Source of the DNA: Papaver somniferum
Lineage: Eukaryota; Streptophyta; Magnoliopsida; Ranunculales; Papaveraceae
Length of the DNA stretch: 64,000 nt
Direction of reading: 5' to 3'
NCBI RefSeq assembly: GCF_003573695.1
Contig: NW_020639929.1
Coordinates: 3,934,406 to 3,998,405 of the forward strand
The notes below the pieces were generated by a model. The model ran no database searches. It saw only the letters and a program-made list of their open reading frames with translations, and had not been told where the DNA came from. A program made the position numbers and the translations under genes. Shown here piece by piece: positions 56,114-64,000 of the stretch; the first letter of the stretch is position 1; every line of letters begins with the position of its first letter.

Positions 56114-56677
56114 GAACACCTCCGACCACTATATCTCACTGTTTACATCAACAGACAACCGTTAAAGAGGGATTTTATTGATGGGGGAGCGTCCTTAAAT
56201 TTAATTTCGACGCACACGCTCGATATTTTAGGCATACCACGGTCCACGGTAAGAATGCGAGTCACCACGGTGAAGGGATTTGGGGGACATGCCTAAATAG
56301 TTATTGGAATCGTTAACTTAGCAATGAAGGTCGGTCCTATTCGAGGAACCACGCCTTTTTATGTTTTAGAAGATGATACCACCTTCCATGTACTACTCGT
56401 ACGAGGCTGGATACTCAATCACAAGGTGGTTGCGTCAACATACCATCAATGCACAAAAACCAACATAGGAGGCAAGCAGTATCGAATCCCCACCACGAGA
56501 AACCCTTTCGACCCGGAAGAAGCATATATGGCGGATGCGGTTTTCTATAATGAGTCGAGAAAGGAGGATGAATTTCCTGAGGTCCAACTCACTCTACTGC
56601 CAAAATGGGAAGAAGTTGGGAAAGCGGAACCAACCAAATCTGTATTCAGCCCGTCAAGGATGGTGTTCCCAACGTAA
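56114..56677 (+). pseudogene. Tat-lineage aspartic protease
   Basis: Same frame as the gag end. FIDGGASLNLIS is the active-site loop, with D-G-G as found in this lineage. Then come LDILGIPRSTVRM and the flap/end region FYVLEDDTTFHVLLVRGWIL. A TAA at about 56295 interrupts it and a second TAA (56675) ends it. It processes the polyprotein in particles of active relatives. Confidence 0.78.
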
Positions 56678-56806
56678 AGGAAGAGAAAGCAGGGCGAAGA
56701 ACCTAGTTTCCAACGCTTTTCCAGGCCTGATGGAGGGCATGTGTACCGGTTATAGCAATTAACCGAGGGAATACCCGCGAGTGAGCAAAACCATGCTGAC
56801 GAGTTA

Positions 56807-58420
56807 ATGAGTGAAGCGGAGATTCCCGTTGAAGACGCAAACCAAAACTTGGCCGAACTTCCTTACAACACGATTGATGACCAAGAATTATGCGATCAGT
56901 TAGCAAGCGTCACTATAAAGACTGACGAAGAACGAACACCAGAGAACCTCACTGTGGATGAGATGGAGGAAATTAACATAGGAACACAAGAAGACAAGTG
57001 TACCATCGTGATAAACAACAGTCTGGATCAAGAGGAGAGAGAAGCATTGATCACGCTACTCAAAGAATACAAGGATGTCTTCTCCTACGAGTACGATGAA
57101 ATGCCGGGTTTAGGAAATCTCGTGATGCATAATCTGGGGGTATCGCCTGAGTTCAAGCCTGTGAAGCAAAGAAGTCGCGAGTTTCCTAGAGCAACCGCCC
57201 TCGCAATAAATGAGGAAGTAGAACGGCTGCTCAAAGCCAAATTCATAAAGCCGATACAACACCCCACTTGGTTGGCTAACATCGTACCGGTAACAAAGAA
57301 AAATGGAAAAGTCAGGTGTTGTGTGGATTATAGAGATTTAAACCGTGCTTGCCCGAAAGACGACTTTCCATTGCCGAAGATTGACATGACGTTGGACTCA
57401 ACTGGGAAAAAGAAGAGGTTCTCTTTCATGGATGGCTTCAGCGAATATAACCCAAGTGAAGATGGACGCAGTGGATGCAAAGAAGACCGCCTTTCAAACC
57501 CCATATGGCAACTTCTATTACATAGTAATGCCATTTGGGTTGAAGAACGCTGGCGCCACATACCAGCGCGCCATGACTTCCATATTTCACGATCTGTTGC
57601 ATCAAATAATAGAAGTATACTTTGATGACATCGTAGTCAAGACACAAGAGGCGTAGGACCACATCTCTCACCTAACGACGACCTCCGAAAGGTGCAGAAA
57701 GTTCAAACTCAAGACGAACCCTCTCAAGTGCGTTTTTGGGGTCACATCCGGGAAATTCTTGGGCTTTGTAGCGACCAACGAAGGAATTCAAGTTGATCCA
57801 AGCAAGATTGAAGCAATCGCAACAATGACGCCACCAGCAAATACCAGAGAGCTGCAAGCTTTTATAGGAAGAATATCGTACATACGCCGCTTCATACCTG
57901 GTTTAGCACAGCTGAAGACTGCATTCCTTCCGTTGCTGAAAAAAGGTGTACCCTTCGAGTGGGGAGAAACGGAATGCGCAGCATTCGAAAAGCTGAAGCA
58001 ACGTCTTGTTAGCCCCAAGATCCTTAGACCTCCTATACACGGGGTCCCTCTTTACCTTTACACAGCGTTTACCTGCTCGGAGATCGGTGCAGTTCTCGCG
58101 CAAGACATGGGGGGGACTGAACTATCACCCATCTATTACGTGAGTCGGGTCTTACGCGATGCGGAACTGAGATATCCGCGTGTAGAGCAGGCGTGTTTAT
58201 CCTTCATATACGCGACCCAAAAACTGCGCCCTATCTCTTAGCACATGAAACCATTGTGGTAGCAGCAGCAAACCCGATAGCGTACTTAGCTTCAAAGCCA
58301 GTCCTTACAGGGAGAACCGCCTGATGGTTGCTTCAATTGTCGGAATTTGAGCTCAAATACCAGCGGCCAAACTCCGTAAGAGGACAAGCAATAGCTGACC
58401 TTATGGCTATGTTCCTAGGA
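56807..58420 (+). pseudogene. Tat-lineage reverse transcriptase and RNase H
   Basis: The first frame (56807-57430) has HPTWLANIVPVTKKNGKVRC, CVDYRDLNRACPKDDFPLPK and RFSFMDGFSEYN. After a shift near 57440 come AFQTPYGNFYYIVMPFGLKN and the catalytic box VYFDDIVVK (57620), then a TAG (57654), then FLGFVATNEGIQVDPSKIEA and LQAFIGRISYIRRFIPGLA. The following ordinary RNase H (about 58030-58400) has YLYTAFTCSEIGAVLAQ, lacking the usual catalytic Asp, as is common in Tat elements that rely on the second RNase H. At least one further frameshift (about 58235) is present. Confidence 0.85.
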
Positions 58421-58948
58421 GTGGGAGACGATGAAGTACACGAGTATATACCCGGAGAAGTCGCGGCTGCAGACGCTGAAAAACCCTAGGCCATGTTCTT
58501 TGATGGATCTTCCTACGGATCTGTCGAAGGAGAGGGAGTGGTCTTCTAATCCCCACAGGGAGAACTATTCTCATATTCATTCAAGCTGGACTTCCCATGT
58601 AGTAATAATGTAGCAGAGTACGAGGCCCTAATTCTAGGACTCCAAATGGCAAAAGAGCTCAACCTCGGAAGTGTTGAAGTCAAAGGCGATTCTTCGCTTG
58701 TTACGAATCAAGTGAAGGGTGACTTTTGCGTCAAAGAACCACACCTGGCACCCTACCGAGCGGAGGCCCAAAGACTAAGGAGTCAAACGAGATCAACTTT
58801 AGACCATACCGGCAGGGGCGGAAACAAACACGCGGATGCCCTGGCAACCCTAGAAAGTAAGGTATATTTAAAAGATGGAGAAGAGGGGACGGTCACTATA
58901 CGGAGAAGAGGGTTACCTAGTACGTGGAAGGAAGACTTGTGCTTCTAG
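58421..58948 (+). pseudogene. Archaeal-type RNase H (second RNase H) of Tat lineage
   Basis: Reads MFFDGSSYGSVEGEGVVF, a TAA, SPQGELFSYSFKLDFPCSNN, VAEYEALILGLQMAKEL and VEVKGDSSLVTNQVKG. The catalytic trio is visible: D in FFDGSS, E in AEYEA, D in KGDSS. This domain was gained by the Tat lineage and removes RNA from RNA-DNA hybrids during reverse transcription. One in-frame TAA (about 58548) disrupts it. Confidence 0.85.
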
Positions 58949-59391
58949 GAGGCGGACGATTGGAGAAAAGTATACATCGATGATTTGACGCGGATAAATG
59001 AAGAGCGGGTGATTTCCACCCAAGCCTTAAAAAAATTTGTGATGATTCAAGGCGTGTTGTACTACCGGGCGGCCGAAGGATCCCTTGCGAGATGCATATA
59101 TAAAAGGGAAGTAGAGAAGATGCTACAAGGATTATACGCGGAGACTTGTGGACAGACCGACGCTATCCACTTATACAGAAAGATTCAGAGGATGGGCGTA
59201 TATCGGCCAAGCATGTCAGCCCAAGCAGCAGCACTCCAGGATAGTTGTGCTGATTGTCAAGCACCGCCACAACCTGCGGAAGTCTGCATGGTCGAGGAAG
59301 TAGACTGGAGAGAGAGGCTTACATTGATTTCATCCAGCACAGAAAACTGCCTAGCGACAGAAAAACGGCTCTAAAAATATAAAGGAAGACG
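58949..59391 (+). pseudogene. Extra integrase N-terminal (H2C2-like) module, first copy
   Basis: After a TAG (58946-58948) the same frame gives DDWRKVYIDDLTR, MIQGVLYYRAAEGSLARCIY, HLYRKIQRMGVYRPSM and CADCQ. This parallels the following module segment by segment (DWR.., GVLYRKSYGNVALRCL, GFYWPTM, CLQCQ). The two Cys are kept, but the His pair is lost (YAETCGQTD in place of a H...H arrangement), so zinc binding by this copy is doubtful. Confidence 0.65.
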
Positions 59392-60571
59392 CCGTGTTTC
59401 TTCATACATGAAGGCGTGCTCTACCGGAAAAGCTATGGTAATGTCGCGTTGCGATGCCTGTCGAATCAAGAAGCAATAGAAGTCATGACCCGATCTCACG
59501 ACGCAGAACACCACGGTATGCGAAAGTTGTTCGTACAATTGTATGAAGGAGGGTTTTACTGGCCTACCATGGAAAGCGACACCGCAGAACACGCTCGAAG
59601 ATGCCTGCAGTGCCAGAAACATGGGAATTTAATCCAGGCGCCTCACGCACTATTGCATAGCATAGTAACGCCGTGGCCATTTCATAGTTGGGGGCTCGAT
59701 CTCATAGGTTCGATCAACCCGACATCCTCGAGACGACACAAGTACATAATCACCGCCACTGAATACGCATCAAAATGGGTTGAGGCTATACCCCTCAAAG
59801 ACTACGCTGGAGCTACAATAGTCGCGTTCATCAAAGAGCACATCATTTACAGATTCGGTGCACCTATGATAATCAGGGCAGATAATGCAAAAATCATTTG
59901 TGAACAAGGATGTGATCGATCTACTCCGCCAATACAATGTAAGACTTCACACGTCTACCCCTTATTACCCCAAAGGAAATGGGAAGGCGGAGGCGACGAA
60001 CAAAACGATTATCCGCATCCTCAGTAGGCTAGTACATGACCACCATAGGGAATAACACGAACAGCTGTCGTTGGCACTTTGGGCATATAGAATCTCTAAA
60101 CGAAGTTCCACCGACGCATCCCCTTATTCACTGGTCTATGGAGAAGACACAATTCTACCTGCAGAGATAGCAATCCCATCCGCGAGAGTAGCAATGGATA
60201 TCCATACCACATCAGATGAAGTGAGCCTCTTTTCCCATTTAGATACAATAGAGTAAAGAAGAACACGGGCAGAAAGGTTCGCAGAAGCTTACAGAAAGCG
60301 CGTAGCTAACTACTACAACCAGAGCGTAAAAGAGAGGACATTCAAGGTCGGTGAACTAGTCTTGAAAATTACCCCGCACGTACAAAGGAATGCCAATGCT
60401 GGAAAATTCGCTGCAAATTGGGAAGTCCCTTTTACAATAAGAAAGGCGGCAGAAAGCGGATACCACAAGCTTCGACGCATGAACGGAACTAAAGTTAAGA
60501 CGCCCATTAATGGCAAATGGTTGAAGAAATTTTACGCACAAGTCATGCCATGTAAACGCCCTCCTCGATAA
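59392..60571 (+). pseudogene. Tat-lineage integrase (broken)
   Basis: Zinc domain SHDAEHHGMRKLF...CLQCQKHG. Catalytic core: WGLDLIGSINPTSSR (first D), IIRADNAK (second D; the usual SDNG is ADNA), and, after a frameshift near 59900, YYPKGNGKAEATNKTIIRIL (catalytic E). The C-terminal part (60071-60571) has SPYSLVYGEDTILPAEI, RTFKVGELVLKITPHVQ and GKFAANWEVPFTIRKA, the GPF-type domain. Stops at about 60048 and 60254 add to the damage. The pol stop is at 60569-60571. Confidence 0.85.
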
Positions 60572-60619
60572 ATAAAGTAAGTTGCAAAAAAAAAAAACAT
60601 GCTTTCGATTAACTGAAAT
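60572..60619 (+). other. Start of Tat 3' untranslated region
   Basis: Short A-rich stretch between the pol stop and the 49-bp array. Confidence 0.5.
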
Positions 60620-61375
60620 TCAACAAAAGGTCTCAGGACAGCCAAGGGCGCCTGATTGACTGACAAACTTTACAAAAGATCTCAGGACAGCCAAAGGCGC
60701 CTAATCGACTGAAAAATTCTACAAAAGGTCTCAGGGCATCCAAAGGCGCCTGATTTACTGACAAACTTTACAAAAGGTCTCGGGACAGCCAAAGACGCCT
60801 GATCGACTGAAAAATTCTACAAAAGGTCTCAGGGAAGCCAAAGGCGCCTGATTGACTGAAAAACTTTACAAAAGGTCTCAGGACAGCCAAGGGCGCCTGA
60901 TTGACTGACAAATTCTACAAAAGGTCTCAGGGAAGCCAAGGGCGCCTGATCGACTGACAAACTTTACAAAAGGTCTCAGGACAGCCAAGGAGCCTGATTG
61001 ACTGACAAATTCTACAAAAGGTCTCAGGACAGCCAAGGGCGCCTGATCGACTGACAAATTCTGCAAAAGGTCTCAGGGCAGCCAAGGGCGCCTGATCGAC
61101 GGACATTCTACAAAAGGTCTCAGGGAAGCCAAGGGCGCCTGATTGACTGACAAATTTTACAAAATGTCTCAGGGCATCCATGGCCCCCCTGGTCGACTGA
61201 CAAATTCTACAAAAGGTCTCAGGGCAGCCAAAGGCGCCTGATAGACTAACACATTATACAAATCTTCGGGACAGCCGAAAGCGCCCAATTGACTGAAAAC
61301 CTTCAAAAGAGCCTCAGGGCAGCCAAAGGCGCCTGATCGACTGGCAAATCCTGCAAAAGTCTCAAATCCTTCAAA
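60620..61375 (+). repeat. Tandem array of a 49-bp unit (~15 copies)
   Basis: The unit is AAAAGGTCTCAGGACAGCCA followed by AGGGCGCCTGATTGACTGAC and AAACTTTAC, repeating at 49 bp from 60625 to about 61370. It has point changes (GATCTC, CGGGACAG) and decays at the right end. Each unit contains GGCGCC. Peptide frames across it (60878-61181 minus) are by-products. Tandem repeats after pol are usual in Tat/Ogre elements and sometimes seed satellite DNA. Confidence 0.92.
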
Positions 61376-61404
61376 ATAGTCTCCCAGCAAAACCCAAAAT
61401 CCTT

Positions 61405-62175
61405 GAAAAAGGGTGGGGGGGGAGTAGGCGCTTTTAACCAACTCCCGCCCCACCTAAAGACCCTTGAAACAAAGGGACAAAAAAGGGGGGAGTAGGCGCG
61501 TTTAACCAACGCCCGGCCCACCCAGTATCCTTGAAACAAAAGAACAAAAAAGGGAGGGGAGGGGGAGGGTAGGTGCGTTTAACCAACGCCCACCCCACCC
61601 AGTACCCTTGAAAAATTAGGGGGAGTAGGCGCGTTTAATCAACGGCTTCCCCACCCAGTATCCTTGAAACAAAAGAAAAAAAAGGGGGGGAGGGAAGTAG
61701 GCGCGTTTAACCAATGCCCGCCCCACCCAGTATCCTTGAAACAAAAGAACAAAAAAAAGGGGGGTAGTAGGCGCGTTTAACCAACGCCCGCCCCACCCAA
61801 AACCCTTGAAACAAAAGAATACAAACAAAAAAGGGGAGGAGTAGGCGCGTTTAACCAACGCATGCCCTACCCAGTATCCTTGAAACAAAAGAAATAAAAA
61901 AGGGGGGGAGTAGGCGCGTTTAACCAACGCCCTCCCCACCCAAAACCATTGAAACAAAAGGACAAAAAGGGGAGGGGGAGTAAGCGCGCTTAACCAATAC
62001 CCGCCTCAGCCAGCATCCTTGAAATAAGAGAATCTCTGCATGAAAAGGAGGGGAAACAAGCGCGTTTAGAAAACGTCCACCTCACCATCCTCACAAAAAA
62101 TAGAGAGGGAGGAGAGGGGGAATGAGTAAGCGCTTTCAGCAAACATCCACTCCACCCAGTAACCCCTTGTTATAC
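61405..62175 (+). repeat. Second tandem array, ~55-80-bp unit (~11 copies)
   Basis: Repeats of a G-run of 4-9, then AGTAGGCGCGTTTAACCAAC, GCCCGCCCCACCCAGTATCC and TTGAAACAAAAGAACAAAAA. The GTAGGCGC core lies near 61425, 61491, 61571, 61626, 61698, 61767, 61842, 61909, 61980, 62049 and 62126. Unit length varies mainly by the G and A runs. It directly follows the 49-bp array but is unrelated to it. Confidence 0.9.
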
Positions 62176-62270
62176 AAACGGATAACAATACTTTCAAATT
62201 AAAAAGCGAAGATCACTTATATAAATAAAAAACTAGATAACTAAAGACATCCCACAGAGGGACACACAAC

Positions 62271-62997
62271 CTAACCAGCTATCAACGCCCGACAACGAGC
62301 AATGTCCCCGTCCAAAGATTCCACCATCAAGCGTCCATCGTCGCATTGCGCAGTAGCCAAACGGAGATCCTGACCAGCTTCATTCACCAGATTAAGGATG
62401 TCCTGAATAACATTAGTCTCAGCCCCGGCCCCATGGGCGACCGAAAGAGTATCCTCATGATCGTCGTATTCCTTGTGCACCTTATCCTGATGAATCAACC
62501 TGAGCATCCACAATAGGCCCGCTTCCTCCTTCAGGATCAATAAACGAGCCAACTCGTCCTCGAGATAAGAGTAAGATACAAGCGTGGATGCAGCTGCTAA
62601 GGTCAGGGTATGTCCAAAGAAGTGGTAAGACCCCCTGATGAGAGATCCAAAGATGGCAATCATAGATGGCGCGATCCATAGTAGCTACCATCATCAGGGA
62701 ATCCGCGAACAATCGATCGACCGCATCACGAGCAGTGATAGCCTCATCCAATGCCCGTCGGGTCTCCGACGACACCCGACCGGACGATTCGGTTTACCGA
62801 GAAGCTTGGTACATCTCATACTGTGCCCCGAAATTCGCGCGTTTAGCGTCCCTATTCACCTTTCTCTAGGCCCGAAGCTCTTCAATCTCGACTTTTATGA
62901 GCAGAAGTCGTTTCAGCTCGTCCCGCTTAAACGTTTCCGAGACTAACATGGGAATGGGTGCCAAGTCTAGAATATACCCATGAAGAGAATTGGCCAT
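62271..62997 (-). pseudogene. Antisense ORF of Tat element, copy B (degenerate)
   Basis: On the strand opposite to gag-pol. The best start is ATG at 62997 (MANSLHGYILDLAPIPMLVS), preceded by TTATATATG about 80 bp upstream. The frame reads FKRDELKRLLLIKVEIEELRA and meets TAG. A second frame (62775-62482) has RRALDEAITARDAVDRLFAD and SLMMVATMDRAIYDC. A third (62663-62271) has GHTLTLAAASTLVSYSYLED, LARLLILKEEAGLLW and YDDHEDTLSVAHGA. All align in order with the open copy at 63382-64000. The protein looks mainly helical, and no known domain is recognised. Antisense ORFs after pol have been described in Tat elements such as Grande and RIRE2. Confidence 0.65.
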
Positions 62998-63381
62998 GCT
63001 GGCGATTTGATTAGAAAAGGTATAGATAGATATGATGGCTTAAACCAAGAAACAAGAACTACATACGAAGACACATATATAAGACGCTGGCGTGGATTAC
63101 CATGCAATTAATCACCACCTCCCCCTTTTTTCTGCACGAATAAACACGTGTCGAGTCGTATTAAGGAAAAGGTAGCAATCCCAATATATACCAGATGTGA
63201 ACACCGGGGAATCGATAACTAAAGCTCATAGCCAGCAGGACAGTATTCACAAGGTCAAAAACAAGCAATTAACTAAAGAAGAACAATCCAATACAAATGA
63301 CGGGGGGATGGGGGTTGGGGGGACTCATAAGGAAAGTGCGTCAAAAGAACAAGAAACAAGGAAAACTAAAAAAAACAACGC
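62998..63381 (-). promoter_or_regulatory. Intergenic region between antisense copies, with TATA-like element
   Basis: TATATATA-like sequence at 63073-63083 stands about 80 bp before the antisense ATG of copy B, a reasonable core-promoter spacing. It also contains ACACGTGT (63146-63153), a palindromic G-box-like ACGTG core, and a G-rich stretch (63302-63322). Regulation is inferred, not shown. The ORF 63197-63385 (plus) is not supported. Confidence 0.4.
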
Positions 63382-64000
63382 TTAGTTCAACCGTCCTTCA
63401 ACGCTGGCTCGAGATAGTCCCCAATCGGCATCACTCAAAAGTTTATGGATATCTCGAATGATCTTCCCCTTGGACTTCGCCCCGCGAGCCAATGAAAGAG
63501 TGCCCTCATGCTCATCACAATCCCGACGTGCCACGTCCAGACGGGCTTGTATGAAATCGCGCAACACGCCTATCTCTTCCCGCAATATCAATAAACGTGA
63601 AAAATCATCCCCGAGATAAGACGGATTCACAACCGCAGAAACAACAACCAAAGACAGTGTATGCCCGAGGAGGCGCGGAGCTGCATGACCAGAGATGTGC
63701 GAGCGACAATCAGCAATGGCATACCCGATGGTTGCTTTCATTTTCAGAGATTCAGTAAGTAACAAGGTGGCAGCATTACGCGCTGTAACGGCATCGTCCA
63801 AGGCATGCTGGAGCGCGGATGTCAATCGTCCAGTTTCATCAGCGGCCTGGCGCGCCTCAAGGGACTCCACAACCTGAGTGAGCGTGGAAGCCCTACTAGC
63901 CGACTTATGACTACAAAGCATCTCGATCTCAGCCTCCACTAGTAGCAGGCGCGTTAATTCCAAATCTTTGAACATCGAGACTAACACGAGAGCTGGTGAT
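63382..64000 (-). CDS. Antisense ORF of Tat element, copy A (open, runs off window)
   Basis: At least 201 codons with no stop, ending in TAG/TAA-type stop at 63382-63384 after ASVEGRLN. Segments in order: LVSMFKDLELTRLLLVEAEI, a polar helical part (LEARQAADETGRLTSALQHA), LDDAVTARNAATLLLTESLK, IADCRSHISGHAAPRLLGHT, YLGDDFSRLLILREEIGVLR and CDEHEGTLSLARGAKSKGK. The frame stays open past the first in-frame ATG (63975) to the window edge; the residues there (SPALVLVS) match copy B (LAPIPMLVS), so the true start lies further right. Heptad-like leucines suggest coiled coil. Function unknown. It is the least damaged long ORF of the Tat element. Confidence 0.6.
   Translation of the reverse strand, partial: SPALVLVSMFKDLELTRLLLVEAEIEMLCSHKSASRASTLTQVVESLEARQAADETGRLTSALQHALDDAVTARNAATLLLTESLKMKATIGYAIADCRSHISGHAAPRLLGHTLSLVVVSAVVNPSYLGDDFSRLLILREEIGVLRDFIQARLDVARRDCDEHEGTLSLARGAKSKGKIIRDIHKLLSDADWGLSRASVEGRLN

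Larger units (their letters stand above)
53421..64000 (+). mobile_element. Tat-lineage Ty3/gypsy retrotransposon (5' part, runs off window)
   Basis: Order: LTR, gag, protease, RT, RNase H, archaeal-type RNase H, integrase, two tandem-repeat arrays, antisense ORFs. A second RNase H of archaeal type after the ordinary one, long repeat-rich 3' region and antisense ORFs are known hallmarks of the Tat lineage (Ogre, Retand, Grande and relatives). Base composition here is clearly more GC-rich than the rest of the window. All sense genes are broken. Confidence 0.85.

Noticed and set aside
60620..61375. CRISPR-like regular repeats
   Set aside because: Units are directly contiguous with no unique spacers, in plant transposon context; this is an ordinary tandem repeat in a Tat 3' region.
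60878..61957. Minus-strand proteins rich in repeated FVEFVSRSG- and GYWVGRALVKRAYS-like segments
   Set aside because: They are translations of the 49-bp and ~70-bp arrays. Period and unit variation follow DNA repeats, with no sign of codon constraint.
1..64000. tRNA or rRNA genes
   Set aside because: Only the short tRNA-complementary primer binding sites were found; no cloverleaf or rRNA-like sequence was noticed.

Overview
The window is nuclear DNA of a flowering plant, almost certainly a eudicot. It is AT-rich and made almost entirely of transposable elements: plant-type Ty3/gypsy (Athila-like and Tat-like), Ty1/copia-type and LINE retrotransposons, Stowaway- and Emigrant-like MITEs, and remnants of host genes. 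The LTR styles suggest Papaveraceae, but this is an impression only; no species-diagnostic gene is present. No intact host gene, tRNA, rRNA or CRISPR array was found.

Positions 1-25412 hold a tandem array of a large non-autonomous copia-type element on the minus strand, in the order LTR - internal - LTR - internal - LTR with ~2.5 kb LTRs. Each internal region carries only a broken gag and a second small ORF, with no pol. The left internal copy is interrupted by an Athila-like gypsy element (803-13389, minus strand) with a perfect 5-bp target duplication (GAACT). That element has gag, protease, RT/RNase H and integrase in one reading frame broken by two stops and one frameshift, and it carries a third, truncated LTR. 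A Stowaway-like MITE sits in its right LTR.

Positions 25413-33077 hold a second, young gypsy element (25670-32919, plus strand; TSD TCATG; both LTRs 1505 bp with about 12 differences by eye). It shares its PBS type, leader segments and both polypurine tracts with the Athila-like element. Its gag-pol is replaced by an unrelated ~584-codon ORF with one stop. It landed inside a ~221-bp foldback element.

Positions 33078-45770 are a graveyard: an Emigrant-like MITE, an LRR-protein pseudogene, head-to-head LTR fragments, an integrase tail with PPT and partial LTR, two LINE fragments, a solo-LTR-like relic and gene-like scraps.

Positions 45938-53300 are a tandem array of a 771-bp unit built from a gene-like half and an LTR promoter/U5-like half, with a block of ~390-bp promoter-only units and two short assembly gaps.

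Positions 53421-64000 are the 5' part of a Tat-lineage gypsy element: an LTR with a nested LINE insertion, then heavily mutated gag, protease, RT, RNase H, archaeal-type RNase H and integrase with a duplicated zinc-binding module. Two tandem-repeat arrays follow, then two related antisense ORFs, one broken and one open to the window edge. The 3' LTR lies outside the window.

The likely functional logic is parasitic. The gag-only copia-type elements and the ORF-swapped Athila-like element keep cis-acting sites (LTR, PBS, leader, PPT) and would depend on proteins supplied by autonomous relatives.
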